Origin: Ectobius pallidus | Taxonomy: Eukaryota > Arthropoda > Insecta > Blattodea > Ectobiidae | Length of the DNA: 64,000 nt | Assembly (NCBI GenBank): GCA_964059195.1 | Contig: CAXKWD010000001.1 | Location: forward strand, 216,946,484 to 217,010,483 | Direction of reading: 5' to 3' | Part shown: one piece after another, positions 44,116 to 56,232 of the stretch | Layout of the letters: each line of letters begins with the position of its first letter | How positions within the stretch are numbered: position 1 is the stretch's first letter | Translations under genes and position numbers: made by a program | Notes under the pieces: generated by a model | What the model was told of the DNA's origin: nothing | The model's database searches: none | The model's input: only the letters and a program-made list of their open reading frames with translations

Positions 44116-44879
44116 GTTCATCAAGATGCCTACTGACGAGAATGAAAAAGCCGTGTAATGCGATGCTTTTATGACATGTGTAATTTTCCTGGTGTTCTGT
44201 TATCTATTTTCCTTTTAATAATTAGCTATAACAACAACAGACAATTACGTAACATTAACTGAGACAAAAGAAAATCGAACAGCGCAGACAACTGACATTC
44301 GATGCGATAATATTATGTATTTCCCTCGCATTTCCCTCGAACTTGGCGCTGTTGTCAAACGTCTTTCTGTGATCTTCGATTAGTACTAAACCAAATTCGT
44401 GTGATCTACGATTAGCGTTATACAACTCGAGCAGCGAATTAATCTGAGTTCAGTTCTGAACTTCGATTAAAACTGAACTACAGTTAGCGATTTTTATACA
44501 ACTGGGCCTTAGTCAATAAAGAGTATGTAAGATTGCAAGACTGTAGAGCAAGTCATTGCTGAGAAAAAAATAATGAAATTCACATATTTCTCACCAATTA
44601 ATTTCATCAAAAGCTGTATGTCCCCTCTTAATGGATCTCTGGGTGAAAGTTTCTGAACGAAGGCTGTTCTAAGAGGCCCTAATTTTTTTTAATGATGATA
44701 AAATTCATTTTTCACTCCAAAAAAGTTCATGGTGTGAAAAGAAAGTTGTTTTTTAATCCCATGCTACTAGCAAAAACGAGTATTACAAAATGTCGCATAA
44801 GTTAGTACTTCTGACTAGGCCAGTTTAGTATAAATCAGGACGAGATTGCGGTCCAGACAATAAAGTCAGCTTCTTTTTA

Positions 44880-45240
44880 TCCCCACATAAAAGTACATTG
44901 ATCCCTATACAGGCCATGGAGGCCCAGAGGGTTCCAGGAAATTGAAGCTCCAAGATTTTAGACATTCGGCACATGAAGGTGGTAAGGTTGTCAGCCTTAC
45001 GCAACGACCGCCTTTACCCCAGGATTGCTCCTGGTACTCATTTCTGTTGGAGGCTGAGTCGACCCCAGGGCCATAGTGCCACCAGAAGGATTAGGACAAT
45101 TGAAAAACCTCAACGACCTCACTGCAATAAAAATTGTTAACTGATCTAGGTGGCCGACATGATAGCGTCTACGACTTGCATTCGGCAAGTACCGTGTTCA
45201 AATCCTGTGAGGGGACATTTTGATTAGGATTTTTTTCATG
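44880..45240 (-). mobile_element. SINE copies, unit B
   Basis: Counterpart of 19,370-19,725: a minus copy of the second SINE family followed by a plus tRNA-like head (GTGTTCAAATCCTGTG). Confidence 0.6.
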
Positions 45241-45579
45241 GTTTCCCCAAATTGTATGGGCGAATTGGGCAATTACATACCATGGCACATGCCCGCTATT
45301 TCAACCTGTATCGTATTCATGGTACGAGTTGAAATTTAAGCAGACGCTATAAACACATCAACAATAGAAAACAGATCCACATTAATAATTACACGGAGTT
45401 ACACCTAAACTCCTGATATGGTTTCGGTACTAAAAGGAGTGTTAATAAAAGTTTAATTACACCAAAAATGTTTATTTAGTTTACTTCATCTAAGTGAGCC
45501 ACGCCGCCCGGACCTTAGAGGGCCGCGATTGTACTGAGAAGTTGTATTATTTTACTTATACTCGATAATGCAAATATAT

Positions 45580-46385
45580 TTTTACTTCCTCTGCTCGTAC
45601 CATAGGTACTATAGGTAGAGGAAGTATTGTTTTCGACCCCAAAATTCGAAGTTGAGTTTTTAGCATATATACACGTTTCACGGCCCCCTGAATCCAAAAA
45701 TACTATTTTTGGAAACATGTCTGTGTGTCTGTCTGTCTGTGAACACTCTAGCTCCAAACGAAAAATCGTATGAAAACGAAATTTCGTATTTGGGTCAGGT
45801 ACCTTTTGAAGATGTGAGGATAAGATTGGCGACTATTTTCTCTTGTTTTTAAGGGGACTTTACATGAAGAAATTTTCGTTTTTCGCGATTTTCTCGAAAA
45901 CGGGTCTAACGATTTTCTTTAAAATTTGCACATGTGTTCCTTTTACTGAGAGCTAAAACTTTTATTTGAAACTTTTTTTCGGAAAAATTCTCTGAGGGTA
46001 TTTACAAGCCCCCCACTGTTCACCCACTGTTTGTAGAAAGTTTGTCTTGCGTGATGAACAACTGAATACGCGCTCTTTCACGGCCTCTTATTCTATATAA
46101 GAATGTGAAGTGAGAAAGATGTATTGTTGGTCATGCATAGAGTAAAGAAATATCTGAGGGAAATATTCGATAAATTTCGGAAATTATATTTTACGGCAAA
46201 AAGTTCAATAAACGTCTGCAGTCACTTGTTCTTTTTTTTTAAGTTTGTTATATAGCCTGCGCTTTTAGTCGCATCATTGAAAGAAGAGGTATTTATAGGA
46301 TAATTAGCGTAAAATTGTGTCTTGCGATTCTGTACAAGGATATGTGAATACTGCTAACTTTTATTTGGGCAGAGGAAGTTATGTG
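45580..46385. mobile_element. Putative non-autonomous element, unit B
   Basis: Counterpart of 20,060-20,866. The left end is ACTTCCTCTGCTC (one change) and the right end GGGCAGAGGAAGT. Confidence 0.4.
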
Positions 46386-46663
46386 ACTTTCACATCAGAT
46401 TTTTAAATTTATGACTGCATGAAATGCGTTGGCTAGCATATTTGTTTACTGTTAAGTCCGCAAATATTAGATTTAAGACCTAGCAGTGAAACGTCGAAAT
46501 ACTATACAATTCACACAATACCGTGGATGAAGAAAAGACAAATTCAATGAATGTCCACTTACATTTTCCTAATTACAATCAACAATAGCACAAGCTTAAT
46601 TAATTTGAGAAAACAATATATTTTGTTTAATTTTAAATACAGAGGTTTTGTAAGTTTAATAAA

Positions 46664-47255
46664 TTGACAGTGAAATGAAGCCAATTTGTTGAAAGTGAAA
46701 TAATCAATTCGTTGACAGTGAAAAGCCAATTCGTTGACAGTGAAAAAAACCAATTCGTTGATAGTGAATCGAAGCCAATTCGTTGACAGTGAAAAAACCA
46801 TATCGTTGACAGTGAATCGAAGCCAATTCTTTGACAGTGAAAAAACCAATTCGTTGACAGTGAATCGAAGCCAATTCGTTGACAGTGAAAAAAACCAATT
46901 CGTTGACAGTGAAGAAAACCAATTCGTTGACAGTGAAAAAAAAAAAAAAAAACATTTCGTTGACAGTGAATCGAAGCCAATTCTTGACGGAGCATCGAAG
47001 CCAATTCGTTTACAGTGAATCGAAACCAATTCGTGGACAGTGAATCGAAGCCAATTCGTTGACGGTGAATCGAAGCCAATTCTTGACTGTGAATCGAAGC
47101 CAATTCGTTTACAGTGAATCGAAGCCAAATCGTTGACGGTGAATCGAAGCCAATTCTTGACTGTGAATCGAAGCCAATTCGTTTACAATGAATCGAAGCC
47201 AATTCTTGACAGTGAATCGAAGCCAGTTTGTTGATAGTGAATCGAAGTCAGTTGT
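46664..47255. repeat. 25-bp minisatellite, unit B
   Basis: Same family as 21,166-21,660 with additional and reordered units. The A-run variants expand to 18 A near 46,937. The two 189-codon minus-strand frames are repeat artefacts. Confidence 0.9.
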
Positions 47256-47909
47256 ATGGCAGAGAATTCAACCCATCTTCATGAAGAATAAAAGTTGTTT
47301 CGTTGTAAAATATTTCAAATTAATTCGCTGAAGGAGAATCGAAGGCAATTCGCTGGAGAATTCTCGTTAATCCCATGAAAAAAATAACAGGCATAACGCT
47401 GGGATTTTGAAGCCACTTGCTTGAAGAAATAGCGATTTTATTAATTGATGAATATTTCTTATTTTAAATCGAAGAATTTATCTTCTTAATGAATAATCTT
47501 GACAGATTATTGTATATTTTTTCGTTTCCATTTTGTTTTCCTTCACATCAGAACTTCATACAGTATGTTTCCATGGATTTCACCCCCCGCTCTGGAATGT
47601 TAAGTTTCTGTAGTTTTGTTTTAGGTCCCCATAATGACGCCAAGAAAATAAAAGCAATGTATATAAAGACAGTTTTACATATTATCTTTCCTCTTCATCT
47701 AACTTCAGAGTTTAGACAATTCTGCCTGTTCCATCTTCATACTCCATCAATTATAGGCCTATACTGCTCCCATCATCTTCTTGGACGCCCTACGTCTCTT
47801 CTTCCGCGAAGCTTCTGTCTCCTCACCAGGTTGGTATTCTTTCTTCTCTAATTCGGTTCATAGGCCTAATATGTTCTTTCAAACTTATTTCTCTTATAGA
47901 TATATAAGC

Positions 47910-48110
47910 TTTCATGAACCACAGATTATTGTCTCTCTTGGACATTACATGATAACATTATAGGAGAAAAATTCCTCCGACACTGGGACTTGAACCCAGG
48001 ACCTTGGCTAATCGCGCCAATGCTCTACCAACTGAGCTAAGCCGGAGTTCAATTCACAGCGCCGGATGGAACATCTCTCCTATGGCTGATTGCCCTAATG
48101 GTCTACCTCA
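47910..48110 (-). mobile_element. tRNA-derived SINE (first family), unit B
   Basis: Counterpart of 22,312-22,525, with TTGAACCCAGGACC and CCAACTGAGCTAAGCC. Confidence 0.7.
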
Positions 48111-48943
48111 CAGACAGACATGTTATGTCATGCACACTAATTAGTGATTTTTGTGACCGGGCTCCCACTGTTATTGTACAATTGACATTCAACATAGATA
48201 TATATACAATGTTATCATGTAATGTCCAACAGAGACAATAATCTGTGGTTCATGAATGCTTATATATCTATCTTGAATGTTAACACTGTACAATAACCTT
48301 TTAGTAACATACTTTCCTGAGTTCAACTGCTCAAACGACAATATTAAGGGGACTATACACCACTATAAGTAAATGTTTTCGACTTTTTATTGGCTTATGG
48401 GAAAGAGCGTTTCTTTCTGAACTTGTCTGTGAAGTATTATTTGAAAATGAGAACTTTTCTCGCAGGTACGCATTTATGTCAGATAATGTGTGGTCATTTT
48501 AACTTACTCTAATATTAAACTCGATTTTCCCAAAAATTGGTTTTTTTTGCAACGTTAAACTGGATTTCTCTAAAATTATTGGTCCAATTTTCATGAAATT
48601 TTACAGGCTCACTTCGTTTAACATGGTGTAATTTTACACGAAACTCAAATTTTTCTTCCAATTTCTTTACCAATATTTTATTTTAAATTTAAGACAAGCT
48701 ACTATATCCCATAGGAAACATTATGCAGTTAGGAACTATATAATAAATACCAAACAAAAATAAACAGTTCCCTTTTATGAAGAAAAATATAATTTAGAAG
48801 AAATCTAAGTTCGAGGCATAATGGTGGGTGCAAGAAGCACTATACCTAAGAAGTGAATCACTCTCCTTCAAGATCTGGAGTCTCAACATCCACCTTTAAA
48901 GAAAATGCCTTACATGACTTACAGTTTTCTATAAGAATACTAA

Positions 48944-49380
48944 GGCCGGTATTCATAGTCGGCGACTTAAAAACGACTTTATAAAGCTGAACTTATTTGA
49001 CAAGTCGACTTATATGTTTTTCGTATTCATAGTCTTCTTTAAAGTCGTACTTTGTTAAGTTCGACTTCATAAAGCTCTACTTGTTCTACATATTGAAGTC
49101 GAACTCGACAATATGAAAAATAGCGCGTTCACTGCCAACGACAATTGACTCAGTGAATCGCACTTCAAAGTTTTTTCAGTTTTCGTGTAATGCAAAGCCA
49201 TATAGATACGTATTTCGCTGTCGTGATATAAAAATACAGACGGCGCTGTGCATTGTGAACCAAGAATTCAATATTATGCAGCGTGTAAGTAAAGTGTTCA
49301 ATAGATTCTTGAGAATATTCTGTGTATATATTAGCTTGGATATCGTTCAGAATTAATACCGGTAGGCTAATGTATTTATT
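48944..49380. mobile_element. Left-end fragment of a Harbinger-type element, unit B
   Basis: Counterpart of 23,360-23,800, starting GGCCGGTATTCATAGTCG. Confidence 0.55.
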
Positions 49381-49384
49381 TTGA

Positions 49385-49413
49385 CATGAATATCTTCAGT
49401 ATAAGTATTTTTT

Positions 49414-49455
<42 letters not shown>

Positions 49456-49836
49456 TGAAAAAGAAAATTTAAAAAAAATATTAAAAAAATACTTAAGCCT
49501 ACACTAAAGATATTTCAAAGATCCTAGATTATGTTGTTCACATGATATTAACCAACACATAGAAAAATAATCACTCAGAAATATCTATATTTGTGGAAGT
49601 TATCAGGGAAACGGCTGTTCAGTGCATGAAACGTGGCAGCCATTTTGAAAGGATAATATCCGTAACTGTAATGGTTTTAATAATTTTGAAAACAGTATGC
49701 AATTGTACAAGTAGTCAATAAAGGGTATGTCAGATTGCAAGTTTGTAGAGCAATTCATTGCTGAGAAAAAAAAAATAATGAAATTCACATATTTCTCTCC
49801 AATGAATTTCATCTGAAGCTGTATGTCCCCCCTTAA
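49385..49836. mobile_element. Half TTAA MITE with expanded (TA)n, unit B
   Basis: Counterpart of 23,806-24,219. The central AT run (49,418-49,450) is longer than in unit A. Confidence 0.55.
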
Positions 49837-50034
49837 AATGTTTTACTAAGCACTGTTAGACTGCATAAAATTCATGCGATGTTAAAAAATTCCTACATGA
49901 TTCAGATACCTATTTACACATTTTTTAAAAGTACTTATTAATTTTATCATAATGCAAAATAACTATGTCAAATTTGATTTAAACCGATCTACATGATCTT
50001 GAAATATAACAGGTTAAATTTGTCTAATTTTAGG

Positions 50035-50435
50035 TACTATAGTCAAAATTGTACCTTCTCCCTTCGTACTTACGAGGTCTTACTTATCGGACTCCAACAC
50101 TCCAACTACGACGTGGCAATTCTTGATGCGTTATTCCCTACAAAATAGTCGAGGCTACCCATATAATAACCCCAGTGGAGATTATTATATTGTGATTAAG
50201 GTTTATTTTTCCTTGTTCCGTGTGTGTGTGTGTGTCTAATAATTTCGAAATTGCCAACACATATACGAGCACTTAATTCAACTTGTTTTTATTCCTTTTC
50301 TAGTGTTTACTGGAACAATTTACATGAATTGTTTCGCTAGTTCTCAGATAGCAATGGCAATGTTTGTGGGTCTGCGGGAATGTTTCTGTACTTATAGATC
50401 AGGAATAGGATTTTGGGAATATAGTTCCTGAGAGA
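50035..50435. repeat. Unidentified repeated block R1, copy 3
   Basis: Unit B counterpart of 24,425-24,815. Confidence 0.6.
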
Positions 50436-50689
50436 AGAGCCATAAACATATATTTATAACATTAAATTACTCAAGTAGCTGCAAAAACACCCTCGATATC
50501 GAACTCTGTATAACGAAGATCGATATATCAAAAAACCCCCTTTTTACGGTATTTCTCTTTGGGCCTGGAAAATTTCCTATCTTTATAATGTTAGATGTAA
50601 AAAAGGCAGAGTGAGGCTGAAAAATTCAATGCCATAGCCGTGATATGTACTAGCATCATCGGCTCTCCGTGCCACCGTTTTATTAAGTG

Positions 50690-51215
50690 CCAGTATGGTA
50701 CTTTATGAGATTGTGTGGTGGACGGGAAAATGTCTGTCCGTCTGTCTATCCGTCCGTCCGTCCGTCCGTGTGACTGTACGCGCGATAACTCAAATACGCT
50801 TGATCGGATTTTAATGAAACTTGGTACATACGTTTATAATGTCCATGGGAAGAACCCTATTGACACTGGACAAAATCGATCCACCGGTACCGGAGTAAAA
50901 CCTAATTTAGTGTCTATTTCAAACGCGCCATAACTCAAATACGCTATATCTGATTTTCATAAAACTTGGTATACGCATTTTTAATGTCTATGGGAAGACG
51001 TCTGTTGATATTGGACCAAATCGGTTGGCCGGTACCGGAATAATGCCCAATTTAGTGCCTTTTTATGGTATTATATAGCAAAAGGTGCGATAACTCAAAT
51101 ACGCTTTATCGGATTTTCATGAAAATTAGAATATACATTTATAATGTCCGTGGCAAAAAGCCTACTTATTTTGGGCCAAATCTGTTGACCGGTACCAGAG
51201 TAACAACTAATTAAA
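50690..51215 (+). repeat. Tandem IR-upstream modules without an IR, unit B
   Basis: Counterpart of 25,070-25,565, with a longer (GTCC)n run and three module copies. The first is slightly more complete than in unit A. Confidence 0.7.
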
Positions 51216-51944
51216 GGTCACATTATTTTAAAATCATGTCTATACAACAATGTCGCATTTTTAATCATTTGGGGGCTTTGTCTGCAATGCAGTCAGATGT
51301 TTGTTTACTTCGCTGATGTAGTTGAAAAGAAGTACTACCAAATACTTTAGTATTTAGTATTTGGTATACTATAGTATTTGGTACCACATGAATACTGTTA
51401 TATACAGAAGGTACATTACTGTGAAATAATTAGCGGAGTTATATGCCACTGAATTTTGTGAAATGTTGACGTATTTTAAGAATTTCAAGTTGTAATACAT
51501 TTAGATTTGACAAATAACACTATTCCTTCACATAAGCTTATGAAACTACATCGTAAAATTGACTGAGTTAACCGAATGGTAACGTCTTGGATTCAACGAA
51601 AGCATACTGGCACTTAGTTATATCAGTTTACCTGATTTTATTAATTGAGCTACCTTGGCAACGTGCCGGAGGATTAAATTCTCCAGGTGACCGGAATATT
51701 TAATGTTGTAATGTATTGTGAAACTTTATTTTAGGGCAAGTTCATTATATTTGGAGATCAGTAGCCATTAATTAGTGAACAATATTTTAACAATAAACAT
51801 CAATTTTTGAGCTAGAGGAATAATGTCTTTTTTAGAATGCTGAAAATGAATCCATTCAATTCAGAAAATTTATTTTCCCGACTTATGGTCGCTTCTCGCT
51901 GGCAGGGTCACTTATGGTGCCTCATAGCAAGTTTGACTTGTTCT

Positions 51945-52400
51945 ATACCCATCTTGGTATAAGCATTTATAACGTCCATGGGACGAAACCAATTCATATT
52001 GGACCAAATCGGTTGACCGGTACCGAAGTAATACCCAATTTAATGCCTATTTTATGGTAATATATTACAAATCATTTATCAAATGAAAATCAGTTCTCAT
52101 GGCAACATATTGTTTGCAGTGTTCATATAAGGCTTTGGAAGTTGCAATACAGTTAGCTTTGACAAATAACACTACCCACACATTCCTTCAGATATGCTTA
52201 CCAAACTAGACCTGTATTCTTCCGTAAGCCCTGCTTAATGAATTGATCTTGAGCTTAACTCGTAAATGGATCAAAAAACCTACTTTCTATAATTGCAATT
52301 ATCACTGATTAAACAAAAGCATTCTGGCATTCTGTTACATCAGTTTACCTGATTTTAATGTATCTGAAGTTCTCTACTTTATGGTAAATGGTTTGATTTT
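51945..52400 (+). repeat. Orphan IR flank, unit B
   Basis: Counterpart of 26,285-26,735. Its presence in both units dates the IR-less flank to before the A/B duplication. Confidence 0.6.
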
Positions 52401-52614
52401 GTAACAACCACACAGTAGTCTCTATGTCGTTTATTACAGTTATAGTGCTAATATAAGTGCAAATTCTGACATTTTAGTGCAAGAATGTTAGATTTCATAA
52501 ACATAATGCGATTCATTCAAGCTATTTAAACTTTTTAAAAGTACTTATTAATTTAAACATAATGCAGAATAACTATGTCAAACTTGATTTTGAACTTGAA
52601 ATATAAAATTTTAA

Positions 52615-53055
52615 ATTCATCTAATTTTACTACAGTCAAAGTTGTACGTTCTCCCTTCATACTTACGCATGAATACGAGGTCTTAGGCCTACTTATCGGA
52701 CTCCAACACTCCAACTGCGACGTGGCAATTCCTGATAGCCTACGTTATTCCCTACAAAATAGTGGAGTCTACCAATATAATAACCCCAGTGGAGTTTATT
52801 ATATTGTGATTAAGGTTTATTTTTCCGTGTTCCGTGTGTGTGTGTGTCTAATAATTTCGAAATTGCCAACACATATACGGGCACTTAATTCAACATTTTT
52901 TATTCCTTCTCTAATGTTTCATGGAACAATTTACATGAATTCTTTCCCAAGTTCTCGGATAGTACTGGCAATATTTGTGGGTCTGCGGGAATGTTTCTGT
53001 ACATATAGATCAGGAATAGGGTTTTGGGAATGTAGTTCCTGAGAGAAGAGCCTTA
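52615..53055. repeat. Unidentified repeated block R1, copy 4
   Basis: Counterpart of 26,995-27,410. The 155-codon plus-strand frame at 52,575-53,042 is open only in this copy and matches no family I know. Confidence 0.6.
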
Positions 53056-53409
53056 AACATACATTTATAAAATTAAATTACACAGTTCGCTGCTTAGAGG
53101 AAAGTAGAGCCTCGAGATCTAACTCTGTATACCGAAGATCGGTGTAACATAAACCAGCATTTTGCGATTGCTTTTTGGGCCTGGCAAATTTCATATATTT
53201 ATAATGTTAGATGTAAAAAAGGCTGAAAAATGCAATGCCATTGTCGTGATTTGATTTAGGATCTTCGGCTCTCCGTGCCGCCTCTTTATCAATTGAGCTA
53301 CCATGGCAACGTGCTGGTACATCATGAAATTCTCCAACTGTCCTCTCTTGGGAAATAAGAGAAACCAAATTCACCTAGGTAATAGAAAATGGGCAAGGCC
53401 ACCTACAAT

Positions 53410-53655
53410 TGATCTGAAAATTTATTGAAGTGTATTACTGAAAATTGATGCTTCGAAAGCGCAAAAAAGTACTTTATTTGTCAATTTTTCACTCATAACT
53501 CGCGAACGAAAGCGAAAATTAAAAATAGGGCTTCGGGGTGCATTTTCCCGCCCTTCAGTCCATCTATGTTTAAAATTTCATATCTCTGCGTTCAGTAGCT
53601 TTCGCTGGGCATTGCATACAGACAGACAAACATTTCCTCTTACTACATAGATATG
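53410..53655 (-). mobile_element. Helitron 5' fragment, minus strand, unit B
   Basis: Counterpart of 28,630-28,898, with CACTCATAACTCGCGAACG and CTACATAGATA. Confidence 0.5.
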
Positions 53656-53924
53656 GAACTTTTAACATTTTAGGCGGTCTATCCATTTTACAACCGGCTG
53701 TATATTTGTCTACTCTGTTTTCAGATAACTAAGCAATCTGTCCAGTTTAACGAGGCATTCATTTCAGGACAGTTTATAGACTTAACATGGGTTGGCGCGG
53801 TTACGAACAGAAATTAACGAATAATAAAAACATTGAAAAAGAAAACTCCTCTGAAGAGGGCAGCCAACATTACAAAGTGAGAGTAAATTTATATACTCGT
53901 TAATGTCTTATTGTTAACTGTCTA

Positions 53925-54821
53925 CAGTCGGTGACTTAAGAACAGACTTTATAGCTTAACTTATTTGACAAGTCGACTTATATGTTTTTCGTATTCATAG
54001 TCTTCTTTAAAGTCGTACTTTATTAAGTCTGACTTCATAAAGCTCTACGTGTTCTACATATTGAAGTCGAACTCGACAATATGAAAAATAGCGCGTTCAG
54101 TGCCAACGACAATTGAATCAGTGAATCGCATTTCAGATTTTTTCAGTTTTCGTGTAATGCAAAGCCATCTAGATACGTATTTCGCTGTCGTGATATAAAA
54201 ATACACACGGCGCTGTGCATTGTGAACCAAGAATTCAATATTATGCAGCGTGTAAGTAAAGTGTTCAATAGATTCTTGAGAATATTCTGTGTATATATTA
54301 GCTTGGACATCGTTCAGAATTGATACCGGTAAGCTTATGAATTTATTTCGACATGAATTAAGTTTTAGAAAGATTGAAAATAGCTTGGGAAGCTTTGGGC
54401 CGATATGAAATGCCAGAAGAGAAATTCTGATGAAAGAACGCTGATTGATATTTCCAAAATTGTGTTTGCTTCAAAGGAAACCTATTTTAAAATATATTGT
54501 CAATTCAGAATTTAAATGGATTCATCATGTTTCTCAAATAACGCTATTTTCTTCTGACACCTCGCATAGATCCTCAAAATAACTATCCATGGTTCTGGCT
54601 TAAACTGAAATAAGTCAGGGGGACCCTTGACTTGAAAAAGTACGACTTATTTCGGCAAATAACTCGTACTTTAGTGACTATGAATAGCAATAAGGTCGAC
54701 TTTGTCAAGTCTCACTTTATACAGTAACTACGTCATAAGTACGACTTGTTTGTGCCAGAAATTGAACTTAAGATGAGATTAAAGTTCGACTTGGATATAA
54801 GTACGACTATGAATACCGGCC
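53925..54821. mobile_element. Harbinger-type DNA element, unit B
   Basis: Counterpart of 29,163-30,376 without the LINE insertion. The right end is CGACTATGAATACCGGCC. Confidence 0.55.
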
Positions 54822-55615
54822 AGATACTATCTGTATTCAAAACAGTAGAATTCTTCTTCTTCTTCTTCAGTGATAAACCTATAACTCATTGTATACTTTA
54901 TGCTGTTATGATATTCTTTGTCAAACTGGCAGCCTTTGGATGTAGAGGAAGAATGTTAAAATAAAATAAAAATTAACAACGCAGCCCGAATATAACATTG
55001 CAGACTTTTGACCAAACTAAACAATGATAATTCCTTTCTTGAATCCAATTTTATCATCCAACACGATGATTATCATAATAATAATAATAATAACTATTAT
55101 TATTATAACAAAAAATAAATTAGTTATTTTATCTGCAGATTTCATTCGGCACAATTTACACCGGTCTTTCAATTTCTGGAACTTCTATTCTCCTGGGATT
55201 CGATGCCAAATGGTATTTTATCATACGTTTCACGAATCTTTTCATAGTATTAAGCTAGATAAAAATATTTAACATATTACATAAAAAATATTTCTAACTT
55301 TTACACTTCAAATTAGACATTTTAAAAGTTTATAATATACCGTGGGCTTACAAGGAAAAGATATTAAGTCCAAAAATGCAAAACATGAGTTATTGGTAAT
55401 AACTACAACACATTGTGCTCTTTGTACTGGGAAACGACCTAAGTCCTACGCTTTATAGTTACTGAGCGATGAAACTGTCAAAAAGTACTAAGTTCATTAC
55501 ACACAGTTTATTTTCACGAAGAAAGAATTAAGTCCACATCATACCATTTGCCTGTATATATAAAAATCTTTTATAACATATCTCTATGAATTAATTCTTT
55601 AACAGATCATGTTGA

Positions 55616-55735
55616 ATATCAAACACTGATTCCTGGCCATGCTGTGGAAGGTACTGCAAGTGAAGGGTCTGAAGATGATGGTTAGGATGTGAGTGGACAG
55701 TGTTCAAGAAGCTTCTGAAAAGTAAAACCTTAAAT
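55616..55735 (+). pseudogene. Relic terminal exon, unit C
   Basis: Counterpart of 13,802-13,920 beside IR6, with the same acceptor-like tract and early stop. Confidence 0.45.
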
Positions 55736-56232
55736 ATATACTTTAAAACCATTTAATTAACAATTTTTAGATGCTAAGTTTGTTTTCCACCTATACATAG
55801 AACAATTTGTTGTAATTCTTACCAGTAATAATAGAGTTTTTTGCATTTTTGGACTCAAGCAAACATAATTTTGATGAGTAAAATGTGTTAAAAAGTAATC
55901 ATTAGATATGTTATTTGTTTACAAAATATACATCTGAATAAATACATCACCTACTTTTTCATAAACATTCAAACTTTAAAATTGACATTTCTCCAAACCA
56001 CTCTTGGACTGAACACCTTTTCGTTGTAAGCCCACGATATCATACACTTACATGATAATGCAATGATTCATTTCTGTCTGTTTTGATTTGTCGAAATAAC
56101 TTATACAGTAATTCAAATGAAATTTATTTTTTTCTTCCAATTTTATTACACATTTAACACAAAGTGCTGCATCACATAGCAAAATAGTATGAATTAAAGT
56201 GTTGAAGTATTAAATAGGATTAGGAACTGAAG

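Larger units (their letters stand above)
42937..44508. mobile_element. PIF/Harbinger element nested in the MITE, unit B only
   Basis: 1,572 bp flanked by a 3-bp TTA duplication (42,934-42,936 and 44,509-44,511), with inverted ends GGCCCAGTTGCATAAAAC and TTTTATACAACTGGGCC. The subterminal regions repeat AATCGAAGTT-like motifs. It carries a broken HARBI1-type transposase N-terminus and an inner palindromic insertion. Unit A has the uninterrupted MITE. TTA duplication and transposase remnants support PIF/Harbinger. Confidence 0.8.
42373..44627. mobile_element. TTAA palindromic MITE, unit B, split by a Harbinger insertion
   Basis: TTAA at 42,369-42,372 and 44,628-44,631. Same palindrome as 18,438-19,120, interrupted at 42,937-44,508. 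Confidence 0.75.
30870..54909. repeat. Large tandem unit B with IR5 (~17.7 kb plus LTR element)
   Basis: Restarts the sequence of unit A at GATATTCTTTGTC. After 189 bp it is interrupted by the LTR retrotransposon (31,063-37,440, 4-bp duplication), then continues from 37,441. It ends where the same start recurs at 54,910. Confidence 0.9.

Noticed and set aside
46559..47202. Two overlapping 189-residue repetitive proteins on the minus strand
   Set aside because: They are frame readings of the 25-bp minisatellite, open in all three frames because the unit has no stop.
52575..53042. 155-residue plus-strand protein
   Set aside because: The three other copies of the same block have broken frames, and no domain is recognisable.
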